Shown here one piece after another: positions 52,701 through 56,146 of a stretch of DNA of 64,000 nt. Every line of letters starts with the position of its first letter. Position 1 is the first letter of the stretch. The notes beneath the pieces are model-generated. The model was given only the letters and a program-made list of their open reading frames with translations, did no database searches and was not told the origin of the DNA. The stretch lies in NCBI GenBank assembly GCA_964017125.1, contig OZ024902.1, positions 38,429,836 to 38,493,835 of the forward strand. The letters are read 5' to 3'. The translations under genes and the position numbers were made by a program. Source of the stretch: Flabesymbios commensalis. Its lineage: Eukaryota; Annelida; Polychaeta; Terebellida; Flabelligeridae.

Positions 52701-54736
52701 TAGGGCCCCCGCCCTCGACGTGGTTTAAATGTTTTACAACTGTTTTGTGTTTACTGGGTTTCCTACTGGAGTGAATAACTCAATTCGCAAGAGCATCGCT
52801 TGGGAATGATTCGCGTGAGGTAAAAAGAATCATTTAAGTCGTATTCGAACACACTACTACATTATTTTATTTGTCCGACCACTACATTTCAAGCTGGGAA
52901 TGGAGAGTTGTTGTTGACCTAGTACAGACCAATTATCATGGTAGGCCTATGCATGGTATTACAATCAGTCAGGTGTGACCGAACTGTTGATTATGAGGAA
53001 TAATCATTATGTACGGATGTGTTTGAAGTCAGTTAAAACCCTCGGAGTTCTACATTCTTAGCTGTGAGAAATGCCTCGGTCTTCGGCCTTAAAACCCTTT
53101 CACCGCGGATGTCGCGAAAGGCGACATAAACAATTACATTTTTTAGTTGAAAAAATAATTAATTCAGCGCTCATGAAATTTATGACGTCATAATACAGCA
53201 GTGAAAGGGTTAAGCCTTTTTACAGCTAACAATGTAGAGCTTCTCGGGATTTATCCTATACTTATTGTTTAACGAACGAACATTTATGTTAACTTTTTTT
53301 GCTAAACTGACCTTTCTTTCGTAGGTCTCTGACCAAAATAAATTAAATCTTACCTACCTGATGTTGTGTAACGCTACAGTGATCCACAATTTCAGGTGTT
53401 TACAAAATAATAAAAAAAATGTGAAAAAATGTACTAGTCGACATGCAGTGCTTTAAGGACTATATGAACCACTAAATAAATATACAAACGCTATTTCGCT
53501 CAGAAAAGCCAAAACAAAAACATAATCTCATACAACGACAGTTAGGTCGTTTTGTTTCACTGAATCATATTATTCTGTGAAAGGCAGTGACGTCACCGGA
53601 AACCGTTTCGAATAGGAGCTCGGTGAAAACAAAGTTATATAAGACTCCCTCCCCCATACTTCATTGTATTAGTTAACTCGTGACAACAATGGAGGTCAAG
53701 GTTATTGAGTTTCACAGAATTTACATTGTGGCAGAGACCACTTCTGTTGACGCTGACCATGCTGTTCGTGCGGGTGGGCTCACAATTTGTACTCAGCGGA
53801 TCATGACTACCCACCTATGCTAATTCCAGTGAGTGATTGACCTACCTATTTTACAGTTTGTTCCTACGTACGGCAGGCGGCAGCAGCACTCGTAGAAAAT
53901 TCCCTTTTTTTTATTTTTACATTTCCCGCCGTTTTGACACGGATGAGTATCACACTTTCCTGAAATTGAAGAACCATCGTAATTACAGGTTTTTTAATTG
54001 CCAAGGTCATAACTAGTTAGATGATGGATGATATACTGTTTTTCATCACTGTTTCTTTTACATAATAATTATGACTGTATAGTTTATGCTCTCTAAAAAG
54101 CTTATGTTTGCTTCTTTGGTGTGCTTTACACCATAATATGTTTGAAAGTTGTTTTGGGACACCGTGCACACCAGCAACGTGCAAGACCATGCAGTATACA
54201 TTAATTAATTAATTAAATAATTAATTAATTAATTAATTAATTCATTCATTCATTCATTCATTCATTCATTCATTCATTCCGCACACGCTGCCAGGTATGT
54301 ATCATTTGGATGCCATATGGAGCTTAATTTAACCCTATAACCGCCGGTCACGATTACATTCCTTTTTAAAAAAAATATTAGCAAATTAAATACCAGCTTT
54401 TAAACGTGTTTAGCAAAAAACATAACATCAATCAGCAGGATTTCAACATTGTTAACCCAGATTTGGTCAAATATGAATATTTTACTCAATCGAAGTTGTT
54501 AATCACGAAAGGTAGCACATCTTCAATTGAGTGAAAATTCCAATTAAATAACTTGGCGGTTAAAGGTTTCTGCTCAACCGTGTGTTGCACCATTTACTCA
54601 CTCCCTTCGCATGTATCTCCCAGGAAGCTGTCTGCACACTTGCAAGTAAAGTCTTCACCATTGTTGTAGCAGGTTCCACCATTACTACACGGGCTAGACG
54701 CACAAGGTGATCCTTGTGGTGTTGTGGTCGGAATGA
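13225..54736 (-). CDS. VWD-C8-TIL and EGF multidomain extracellular protein, 14 exons, partial gene
   Basis: Seen: fourteen minus-strand exons with AG/GT borders and matching phases join to 2,316 nt (772 codons) without a stop. Domain order is EGF-EGF-EGF, a 7-Cys module, EGF, VWD, C8, TIL with VWC-like tail, EGF-EGF-EGF. Known: VWD-C8-TIL units occur in secreted, disulphide-rich, often gel- or matrix-forming proteins (zonadhesin, IgGFc-binding protein, SCO-spondin, tectorins, gel mucins); EGF modules commonly sit on symmetrical phase 1-1 exons, as all seven do here. Inferred: a secreted or cell-surface matrix protein. No signal peptide, transmembrane segment or start codon is visible, so the 5' end lies above 54.7 kb, probably outside the window. 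The 3' end is unclear: the last exon ends at a usable GT donor, but reading through it meets a stop within about 30 codons. The largest intron (about 18.6 kb) holds the compound foldback element. Orthology to a named gene is not claimed. Confidence 0.85.
13732..13870. repeat. Partial copy of the 'ACGCGA'-rich element
   Basis: Shares 'aacaccaacgcgag', 'gacgcgaaattcacctgact' and the following 'accaacgcga' with 59.96-60.08 kb. Only the left half is recognisable. Confidence 0.6.
14290..16200. repeat. Tandem array, about 365-bp units, 4-5 copies
   Basis: Markers 'agcaatagc(t/a/g)cc' at about 14,312, 14,674 and 15,041 and 'caatggattaaatatttacc' at about 14,394, 14,754, 15,116 and 15,971 recur at 360-367 bp. 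Each unit itself contains two half-units around '(g)tccgatggat'. The array is interrupted by a SINE. Intronic to, or 3' of, the VWD/EGF gene's visible EGF exons. Confidence 0.8.
15321..15664 (-). mobile_element. tRNA-derived SINE, near full length with 5' extension
   Basis: It has both tRNA-like modules plus about 30 bp extra at the 5' side ('gggaggggatgtatactgga'). Target duplication of 12 bp 'agatggtaaata' (15309-15320 and 15665-15676). It interrupts the roughly 365-bp tandem array. Confidence 0.88.
16386..17095. repeat. Tandem array, about 145-bp units, 5 copies
   Basis: 'Ggcggccattttgaatttca' recurs near 16,590, 16,734, 16,879 and 17,018 (and as 'ggtggccatttt' at 16,456), followed by 'aatcacctgcacatctccat', 'cgtggggaatgtgattgtaa' and 'tttttgcgcccacaaaaa'. 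Spacing 139-145 bp. ORFs across it are repeats, not genes. Confidence 0.85.
17913..18077. mobile_element. Short hAT-like MITE
   Basis: The left end 'caggcccgttgccagcatga' matches the reverse complement of the right end 'caggcccgtagccaggatcg', with further inward matches (cagacgargc). 'CAGG(C/G)CCGTAGCCAGGA' ends are common in animal hAT-type MITEs (general knowledge). An 8-bp target duplication was not clear by eye. Confidence 0.55.
18971..19090 (-). CDS. EGF-like exon 6
   Basis: This 120-nt exon is phase 1-1, with acceptor ctgttgcag and donor gtaagc. It encodes INNYCDPTPCAGVGSTC, then CSCGDGLTGTTC. It has the same length and layout as the preceding and following EGF exons, and the GSTC + GLTGTTC wording is close to the 13.2-kb exon, suggesting internal exon duplication. 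The intron before it carries a palindromic TTAA MITE at 19.3-19.8 kb. Confidence 0.88.
19317..19835. mobile_element. Palindromic TTAA MITE with a duplicated left end
   Basis: Related to the 7.19-kb MITE. The left arm 'ttcaacgcaatyaggctaaa' occurs twice (19,320 and 19,473), each followed by 'tttttattttggcttcttta' and 'tagcaagtgtg'. The right end is 'atcagcctgattgtatcgcc' then 'tatgttaa'. The doubled left end suggests a copy inserted into, or recombined with, another copy. Confidence 0.72.
20015..20134 (-). CDS. EGF-like exon 5
   Basis: This 120-nt exon is phase 1-1, with acceptor gtgtttcag and donor gtgagt. It encodes ADDSNTCNSDPCQAGSTC, then CHCTEGYTGTNC. All six EGF cysteines are present. 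It follows the TIL tail, so the VWD unit is bracketed by EGF modules. The 3.8-kb intron before it holds only repeats and unassigned sequence. Confidence 0.88.
20200..23900. other. Intron between TIL tail and EGF exon 5, no gene recognised
   Basis: Contains short direct repeats ('gtgaacaagtgaacaagtga' near 20.99 kb; 'atttccttctctcttttaca' twice near 21.25-21.31 kb) and 'tgggccagcgtcg' repeat fragments at 23.24-23.46 kb. ORFs are short and without motifs. Confidence 0.55.
23923..23955 (-). CDS. 33-nt microexon completing the TIL/VWC tail
   Basis: This 33-nt exon is phase 1-1, with acceptor tgttttccag and donor gtaaat. It encodes GQICTPDGCFF. The join gives SHQCGQICTPDGC, as expected of the family (C.C....l.C....C). 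Support is the polypyrimidine tract, both consensus splice sites, phase match on both sides and domain fit. The intron before it is 66 nt, which suggests exon definition over the pair. Its 1-1 phase means it could be skipped without a frameshift. Confidence 0.78.
24022..24070 (-). CDS. TIL tail (VWC-like) exon
   Basis: This 49-nt exon is phase 0 in and 1 out, with acceptor cgtttcag and donor gtaaaa. It encodes FGSVWLNSDCSFSHQC plus the first base of a Gly codon. Joined to the TIL exon it gives GIWHEFGSVWLNSDC, matching the G..(y/w)..G..W....C signature that follows TIL in zonadhesin and IgGFc-binding proteins. The donor is followed only 66 nt later by the next exon's start, a very short intron. 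Confidence 0.85.
24292..24401. mobile_element. 110-bp MITE of the 'CCAGCAAACACGAGAC' family
   Basis: Ends 'ccggcaaacacgagacaccg' and (reverse complement of right) 'ccagcaaacgctagacatcg' pair over about 25 bp. Related copies: 27.44-27.54 and 57.64-57.75 kb (shared by both P-like elements), 55.04-55.16 kb, and fragments near 2.25, 23.24, 25.15 and 57.01 kb. Confidence 0.7.
25195..25397 (-). CDS. TIL (trypsin inhibitor-like) domain exon
   Basis: This 203-nt exon is phase 1 in and 0 out, with acceptor ctatccag and donor gtatgt. It encodes YTCNDDEEYQPSGSVC, then PTCGDPLADDSC, GEVCVCLDNKVLDDNGTC and NCGCKVDGIWHE. Ten cysteines and the CxC...C...NCGC ending fit TIL followed by the start of a VWC-like tail. 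Known: TIL domains follow C8 in this class and cap each VWD repeat. The next exon continues the tail in frame. A perfect 31-bp-arm hairpin repeat lies about 40 nt upstream of the acceptor in gene sense. Confidence 0.92.
25435..25499. repeat. Perfect hairpin repeat, 31-bp arms, intronic
   Basis: Arms 25435-25465 and 25469-25499 are exact inverted repeats (tgcaaagccaaaaggcagta / its complement) with a 3-nt loop. It sits about 40 nt upstream of the TIL exon acceptor in gene sense. Family members at 29,910-29,993 and 52,204-52,268. Confidence 0.93.
25572..25722. repeat. Host MITE of P-like copy A, left part
   Basis: 'Aacccttacaactctgaatt', 'aaaccatggagaccaaagtg', then 'gggtctacggtcattataaa'. Related pieces: 29.72-29.79 kb, 41.06-41.12 kb and, inverted and unbroken, about 59.27-59.42 kb. 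Confidence 0.7.
26306..26712. mobile_element. TTAA MITE 'TTAACCCTTTAACCGCC', one truncated plus one full copy
   Basis: Full copy 26,461-26,712, preceded by a copy cut after 'gtcaaatctgaataa'. Ends 'ttaaccctttaaccgcc' and 'ggcggttaaagggttaa' are perfect inverted repeats, and a hairpin 'acttgaagttgtggatcgcg...cttcaagtgg' lies near the right end. The empty site in P-like copy B reads 'gatatcttgaaaacaag', confirming TTAA as target. Confidence 0.88.
27095..27274 (-). pseudogene. Transposase-like exon in P-like copy A
   Basis: Begins after a ttatataaag-type AG and encodes a segment including SYAMLKSFTP-like sequence (ELAYSMLKSFTPNIGITIEE), then NILVYISGYICYKVSQSAC. The YI(A/S)GY...KV block resembles the region of P-element/THAP9 transposases that reads YIAG(Y/F)(V)..K(L/V). 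Only this exon remains; no DNA-binding THAP or catalytic acidic residues are seen. Confidence 0.5.
27903..28002. repeat. Host MITE of P-like copy A, right part with hairpin
   Basis: 'Tcttacagtgcggggatcag' through a hairpin (agacgtcagaatctgacg / cgtcagattatgacgtct) to 'gatccccgcgctgtaagggt'. The ends 'aacccttaca' and 'tgtaagggtt' pair with the left part across the P-like insertion. Confidence 0.72.
28462..28766 (-). CDS. C8 domain exon
   Basis: This 305-nt exon is phase 2 in and 1 out, with acceptor ctacacag and donor gtgagt. It contains YCGTLTDPNGPFSNC, YYANCELDVC, ELACSLLQTFYETC and TAWREVTNC. This reproduces the C8 pattern (C..L....GPF..C, then C..D.C, C..l..Y...C, W...NC), eight conserved cysteines placed directly after VWD as in the family. 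The final C joins Pro from the next exon to make the NCP that starts TIL. No defects seen. Confidence 0.92.
28800..29900. other. Intron between C8 and VWD exons, no gene recognised
   Basis: Unique-looking AT-rich sequence with one MITE fragment at 29.72-29.79 kb. Confidence 0.55.
29910..29993. repeat. Hairpin repeat, same family
   Basis: 'Atactgccgtgcaaagccaa' through 'ttggcttagcacggcagcat', about 38-bp arms with a few mismatches and a short loop. It lies about 20 nt 3' of the second VWD exon in gene sense. Confidence 0.88.
30014..30318 (-). CDS. VWD domain, second half, with GLCGNFN motif
   Basis: This 305-nt exon is phase 0 in and 2 out, with acceptor tttgcag and donor gtaggt. It encodes TPLEVNRLPFL, a strand segment VRFQTPFHLVVEYDG, then the calcium-site region LTGLCGNFNKEDDEKTLPDG. 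GLCGN is the hallmark of VWD domains. The first Cys of the usual CGLC pair is Thr here (TGLC), so the vicinal-Cys motif linked to disulphide isomerisation in VWF-type multimers is absent. The alternative donor one reading later would give a stop; the chosen donor keeps frame with the C8 exon. Confidence 0.9.
30588..30856 (-). CDS. VWD domain, first half
   Basis: This 269-nt exon is phase 1 in and 0 out, with acceptor atctag and donor gtaagt. The product runs KVCHVLGAAHVLTFDGTPLH, then the HGNCSYALVDH strand, ending SMKVYIISGPGS. The start fits the VWD opening (C.v.G..H..TFDG..f.f.G.C.Y.L). The visible residues include the first two VWD cysteines and the TFDG turn, the family's most conserved element. 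NCS and NIT are possible N-glycosylation sites. It continues in frame into the next exon. Confidence 0.9.
30900..33060. other. Intron 5' of VWD exon, up to the compound element, nothing recognised
   Basis: Short ORFs only. A small (AT)n near 32.16 kb. No splice-bounded Cys-rich exon. Confidence 0.55.
33220..34740. repeat. Left arm of the foldback unit, about 370-bp tandem repeats
   Basis: 'Acattttgtcattg(g/a)atata' recurs near 33,835, 34,208 and 34,590; 'tgctaatgtctgttgac' near 33,632, 34,004 and 34,390; period about 370-380 bp. Its reverse complement forms the 36.48-37.93 kb arm. ORFs here are repeat artefacts. Confidence 0.88.
34740..36480. other. Spacer of the foldback unit, no gene recognised
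   Basis: About 1.7 kb of AT-rich unique-looking sequence between the arms. It has short ORFs only, none with recognisable motifs, and a small hairpin at about 36,210-36,238 (accagaaatagat). Confidence 0.6.
36480..37930. repeat. Right arm of the foldback unit, inverted 370-bp repeats
   Basis: 'Cgtccggaatgtatttaatg' recurs near 36,546, 36,922, 37,290 and 37,660, each preceded by 'gactttcagcgctctagg'-like words. Outermost 37.77-37.92 kb pairs with 33.23-33.40 kb ('cacccaccctaatgatgttc', 'cactttttgggtcaagcg'). Confidence 0.88.
38190..39060. repeat. About 40-bp satellite, around 20 degenerate copies
   Basis: Repeats 'ttaaccttctgatggctaga' + 'gtatcacatgtctcatgtat'. The last two units (38.99-39.06 kb) are inverted. 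About four inverted units reappear at 48.60-48.76 kb, making the array part of the terminal repeat of the 11-kb unit. Confidence 0.88.
39146..39533 (+). CDS. P2X7-like protein first exon (uncertain), inside the compound element
   Basis: Open for 137 codons and ending at a candidate donor (agcactagcag|gttagt) near 39,523. The middle reads VDYLGIKTYQFEPETSSDC followed by an acidic, Ser/Thr-rich stretch (SDSVNNTVNRLGTDTTESDS). Known: many invertebrate 'P2X7-like' zinc-binding proteins start with I.PY.FEPE plus acidic Ser-rich sequence before a WC.CG.C motif exon. No downstream WC.CG.C exon was found to 48.6 kb. The true start is unclear; an ATG at 39,264 is in another frame. It could be a captured host exon, a transposon gene or chance. 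Confidence 0.35.
40497..40941. mobile_element. 445-bp MITE with about 45-bp inverted ends
   Basis: Left 'actataggtcgtacgcccaa' + 'tatcgcgaactacgtttt' pairs with the complement of right 'aaaacgttgttcgcgatatc' + 'cgtgtatgacctataga'. The interior is AT-rich with no ORF. Target duplication unresolved. Confidence 0.78.
41050..41830. repeat. Mixed repeat block
   Basis: Left, a fragment of the 'aacccttacaa...ccatggagaccaaag' MITE, then one unit of the 'ttttatagtaatggtgtagc' repeat. Then two copies (about 41.35 and 41.50 kb) of 'aaaggcacaactag' + 'agatatgctccggaaa'. No gene. Confidence 0.55.
41977..42221. mobile_element. TTAA MITE of the 'AACCCTTTAACCGCC' family, inverted copy
   Basis: Full length with TTAA at both ends. 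The hairpin 'cacccacttgaagttgtgtc'/'cacaacttcaagtgagtg' is now at the left, followed by 'caaaatggaggtcaact' and ending 'ccggcgggtaaagggttaa'. Located inside the 16-kb compound element. Confidence 0.88.
42292..43890. mobile_element. 1.6-kb inverted-repeat DNA transposon, 'GGCCCGGTTGCAGGAAG' ends
   Basis: Left 'ggcccggttgcaggaagtgg' and reverse-complemented right 'ggccggttgcaggaagcgat' match, followed by 'tctcagtctcagt' repeats in both ends and 'ggttgcaagaa' further in. CCAG flanks both sides (42288-42291, 43891-43894). The inside is unusually rich in 'taggcctac' and lacks a transposase. Harbinger- or hAT-type ends can look like this; family not fixed. Confidence 0.75.
44053..44283 (+). other. 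Short open stretch after a good acceptor, unassigned
   Basis: 'Ttcattcgccag' precedes two overlapping open frames. One ends QPLYSQYGPPGRNILEKDGI then stop; the other reads GVYGEQPIEKVLSDST then a further 25 codons. Either could be a terminal exon related to the 39.1-kb exon, but neither shows a motif I recognise. Confidence 0.25.
44613..44866. mobile_element. TTAA MITE with central hairpin, second copy
   Basis: Same order as 51.71 kb: 'caggcctgaatttaccattg', hairpin 'cttcatccaccacaag...cttgtagtggatgaag', 'acagttccatggaaa', 'tttttatgcat', 'gggcttaaagggttaa'. Inside the 16-kb compound element. Confidence 0.85.
45060..45470. repeat. Imperfect tandem duplication, about 165 bp
   Basis: 'Tttctcatgtatccttccca...taataagcagtgctcg' at 45.13 kb is repeated as 'tttttcatgtatcattttca...taataagcagttatcg' at 45.29 kb, both followed by 'aacaagttcaataatggct' and 'ttcgcattttacgtcaataa'. 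No gene. Confidence 0.75.
45540..48600. other. Inner part of the 11-kb unit without a recognisable gene
   Basis: AT-rich to 46.7 kb, then G- and C-tracts (46.71, 47.31 and 47.52 kb) and short MITE-like fragments ('agtagcatatccaggatctg' at 47.21 kb). Near 48.40-48.43 kb 'tgtatttggtacgtcac' is the inverse of 'gacgtaccacatacattg' at 39.22 kb, so inverted homology continues beyond the satellite. Confidence 0.5.
48600..48770. repeat. Inverted satellite end of the 11-kb unit
   Basis: 'Gccatcagaaggttagcata' style units, about 4, the reverse complement of the 38.2-39.06 kb satellite. Confidence 0.85.
49442..49546 (-). CDS. EGF-like exon 4
   Basis: This 105-nt exon is phase 1-1, with acceptor gtgtttcag and donor gtaaga. 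It encodes CASNPCQNGGFCIQDG, then CVCPYGIAGSLC, a compact canonical six-Cys EGF module. A 167-bp tetranucleotide array begins 27 nt upstream of the acceptor in gene sense, so the branch point must lie in or beside the array. The next exon in gene order is the VWD exon at 30.86 kb, across the 16-kb compound element; phases match (1 to 1). Confidence 0.87.
49574..49740. repeat. (GATC)n-(GATT)n microsatellite
   Basis: About 9 GATC units then about 33 GATT units with one variant (gatg). On the gene strand it is (AATC)n ending 27 nt before the EGF exon 4 acceptor. Confidence 0.98.
49745..50290. repeat. Dispersed satellite-like repeat, about 4-5 inverted units
   Basis: Repeats 'cacattttgttttatagtaa', 'tgttctagctatctt' and 'tccagatattcgcac' with about 120-130 bp spacing, in the opposite orientation to the 3.2-kb block. 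Intronic, between the 7-Cys exon and EGF exon 4. Confidence 0.72.
50544..50840 (-). CDS. 99-residue exon encoding an unassigned 7-cysteine module
   Basis: This 297-nt exon is phase 1-1, with acceptor tttcgcag and donor gtgagt, open throughout. The product begins PVSCGEDPVHSHRRT and ends with RCVFYSYQLCC, with cysteines near residues 4, 27, 43, 75, 87, 94 and 95. The middle is not EGF, VWD, C8, TIL or VWC by spacing. It has an amphipathic stretch (VQEIMLPFLEYAT) and a charged segment. Its phase and its position between EGF exons make it a genuine module of the gene. I do not recognise the family; a C8-like remnant or a lineage-specific Cys module are possible readings. Confidence 0.78.
50920..51175. 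mobile_element. TTAA MITE of the 'AACCCTTTAACCGCC' family
   Basis: 'Ttaaccctttgaccgccggt' to 'ttggcggctaaagggtaaaa'; hairpin 'gaagttgtggatcgcgtcag...acaacttcaagtgggtg'. Intronic, just upstream in gene sense of the 7-Cys exon. A further hairpin-only fragment is at 51,265-51,335. Confidence 0.85.
51708..51954. mobile_element. TTAA MITE with central hairpin, 'TTAACCCTTTCAAGCC' family
   Basis: TTAA at both ends, with termini 'ttaaccctttcaagcctgag' and 'gagggcttaaagggttaa'. A strong internal hairpin has arms 'catcttcatccactacaag' and 'cttgtagtggatgaagatg' around 'ccgtgaattgctgtcgcaat'. Second copy at 44,613-44,866. Confidence 0.88.
52022..52156 (-). CDS. EGF-like exon 3
   Basis: This 135-nt exon is phase 1-1, with acceptor tttcccag and donor gtaagt. 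It encodes VPVCDDAFCNNQGSC, a longer middle loop (INYTLISGTPGDLR), then CFCNDGFGGQNC. Six cysteines fit EGF, with a long third-fourth Cys spacing of the kind seen in laminin- or tenascin-adjacent EGF modules. The NYT sequon is a possible N-glycosylation site. A hairpin repeat and a SINE lie directly upstream in gene sense, at 52.20-52.27 and 52.41-52.71 kb. Confidence 0.85.
52204..52268. repeat. Degraded hairpin repeat, same family
   Basis: 'Actgccgtgcgaagccaaat' to 'acagcattttggctttgcag', with an internal deletion. Intronic, about 50 nt upstream of EGF exon 3 in gene sense. Confidence 0.7.
52418..52714 (-). mobile_element. tRNA-derived SINE, near full length
   Basis: Near full-length copy with a 17-bp perfect target duplication 'tcgacgtggtttaaatg' (52401-52417 and 52715-52731). 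It lies in the intron upstream (in gene sense) of EGF exon 3, in the same sense as the gene. Some internal loss near 52.63 kb. Confidence 0.93.
53036..53254. mobile_element. Inverted-repeat MITE carrying a second nested TTAA MITE
   Basis: Outer ends: 'ggagttctacattcttagct' pairs with the complement of 'acagctaacaatgtagagct'. Inside, 53,089-53,213 has its own TTAA-bounded inverted ends ('aaaccctttcaccgcgg' and 'cagtgaaagggttaa'). Removing the inner element brings the two 'ggcc'/'gcc' halves of the outer stem together. Confidence 0.78.
53846..53959 (-). CDS. EGF-like exon 2, lysine-rich with a Cys triplet
   Basis: This 114-nt exon is phase 1-1, with acceptor atttcag and donor gtaggt. It encodes KCDTHPCQNGGKC, a basic loop (KNKKKG), then FYECCCRLPYVGTNC. 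The EGF pattern is clear, but the fourth-fifth Cys region reads CCC instead of the usual CxC, giving seven cysteines. The extra Cys could pair with another module. The oligo-A stretch behind the lysines is also a place where sequencing or polymerase slippage is likely, but the frame holds to both splice sites. Confidence 0.82.
54200..54279. repeat. (TTAA/ATTA)n-(CATT)n microsatellite
   Basis: 'Ttaattaattaattaa' repeats pass into about nine 'cattcatt' units. Intronic, between EGF exons 1 and 2. Confidence 0.97.
54329..54569. mobile_element. TTAA MITE of the 'AACCCTTTAACCGCC' family, older copy
   Basis: 'Ttaaccctataaccgccggt' to 'acttggcggttaaaggt'; more diverged inside. Ends about 35 nt from EGF exon 1. 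Hairpin-only relatives occur at 13,446-13,502, 24,130-24,190, 28,136-28,175 and 28,250-28,425. Confidence 0.78.
54602..54736 (-). CDS. EGF-like exon 1 of the visible gene
   Basis: This 135-nt exon is phase 1-1, with acceptor ...acacag and donor gtgagt. It opens with a short Thr/Pro linker (IPTTTPQG), then a six-Cys EGF module: CASSPCSNGGTC, then CKC, then FLGDTC. The NGGTC and CxC...G..C spacing is canonical. No calcium-binding D-x-D/N-E start is seen. The Thr/Pro linker could carry O-glycans and suggests a mucin-like or stalk region upstream. A perfect 34-bp palindrome sits in the intron just upstream in gene sense. Further 5' exons were not found between here and the window end. Confidence 0.85.
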
Positions 54737-54771
54737 CTGTGTAACAGAAAAAGACACAAAATTGTAACGTA

Positions 54772-54805
54772 GTACGTACCATAGATCTAGATCTATGGTA
54801 CGTAC
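54772..54805. repeat. Perfect 34-bp palindrome
   Basis: Self-complementary 17-bp halves (gtacgtaccatagatct and its complement), 36 nt upstream of EGF exon 1 in gene sense. Confidence 0.95.
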
Positions 54806-55040
54806 ATGACGATAAAAGAAAACTACAAAGATCTAGTTTTTTGCAAACAAAAAACTGGAGATGTCTCTCCTTCAGCAGCATAACCATAAAGGTTAATAGC
54901 TAATAGATGTAGTGTCAATGGCTTAATTGTAATTAATGTTATTAAATGGCTCCCGTGGACAGTAGAGACTATGTATTAAAGGGAATTGATTATTCCGTTT
55001 TGGAACCACGCGATGTGCGAAACACAATGTGGCTTATCAA

Positions 55041-55157
55041 CACTAGCCCATCAAACACGAGACGTTGACCCAATGCTGGTTCAATGCTGGCCCACTGTCT
55101 GCGACGCTGGTCCAGCATCAAACCAGCACTGGTTCAACGCCTTGTGTTTGCTGATAG
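55041..55157. mobile_element. MITE of the 'CCAGCAAACACGAGAC' family
   Basis: Starts 'catcaaacacgagacgttga' and ends 'caacgccttgtgtttgctga'. The inside repeats 'caatgctggttcaatgctgg'. Same family as 24.29 kb. Confidence 0.68.
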
Positions 55158-55309
55158 CAGCTAGACTGGTAGTGCTTACTGCTGGTGGCCATTACAAAGC
55201 GACACCCACCCAATGTCTGTTAAATGTTTGGCCAGCGTCGCCGGTGCTGGCCATTATCCATTCAGCCCTAGTCAGTACTTCAAGCTGGCAGGAGCGTGTG
55301 CACATTCAG

Positions 55310-55650
55310 CGTGGCACGCTGCTACAGACAACGAAATGGTAGAAGATGATTATTTCACAAGTGCTCATATTTCCGTCTTTTGGAAGGGCTGTGACAGGCA
55401 CTGCTGCAGACAGCGAAATGGGAGTATCTGCTTATTTCACAAGTGTGCATATTACCGTCTTTTGCAAGGCCTGTGAAAGGCACTGCTGCAGACAGCAAAA
55501 TAGAAATATCTGCTTAATTCACAAGTGTGGTTATACCGTCTTTTGGAAGGACTGCGAAAGGCAAAAGAGAGCGCAGTTATGCCAGCGAAAAAGAAGTATG
55601 TACTTAATTTACAAGCGAGCACATACAGCCTTTCGGCAAAGCTGTTACAC
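55310..55650. repeat. Tandem array, about 83-bp units, 4 copies
   Basis: Each unit reads 'cacaagtg(c/t)(t/g)catattnccgtc' + 'ttttggaagg(g/c)ctgtgacagg' + 'cactgctgcagacagcgaaa' + 'gagtatctgcttatt'. The unit is open in more than one frame on the plus strand, so the repeat-borne ORFs (IFPSFGRAVTGTAADSE...) are not taken as genes. Wording resembles half of the 25.4-kb hairpin family. Confidence 0.82.
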
Positions 55651-56112
55651 GTAGCACAGAAATGAATGGGACACACAGACTCACAGACTGAGCGGACAGA
55701 GGTAAAGCAACATGTCTCCACCTCTGTGTACAGAAGGGAGACATAAAAAATATAAATGACTATATCATATAGTAAATCACAATACAAAATTATTATACAA
55801 AATATAGGGCAGCTTGTCAAATTAAATTTTAAGAGGGACTGTGCAAATAAAAAAGTTTGGATAAATATGGTATTTGATTTTAACACAAACATCAATTAAT
55901 TAAATCACAATAATCTCCACCTAGATGAGCCTGTGAGTCACGTCAGCGCATTCTCATTCATCAGATCAACTATCCTTTCCACTATAACGTCCGCTATTGG
56001 CTCTGATCGATTACACTGGAGAATGTGTTCTGTAGAAATATTAATTAATTTGACCTTTTTGAGTTTTTATCTGGCCAATAAGGCAATACCTAACAAAAAT
56101 GGTGTCCTTGAC

Positions 56113-56146
56113 AGTCAGTCAGTCAGTCAGTCAGTCAGTCAGATAT
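56113..56146. repeat. (GTCA)n microsatellite
   Basis: About eight 'gtca' units. A short ORF reading SVSQSVSQ is its product and not a gene. Confidence 0.95.

Noticed and set aside
55452-55895. 147-codon minus-strand ORF and 102-codon plus-strand ORF
   Set aside because: Both lie on the 83-bp array, with openness caused by the repeat; no splice or domain evidence.
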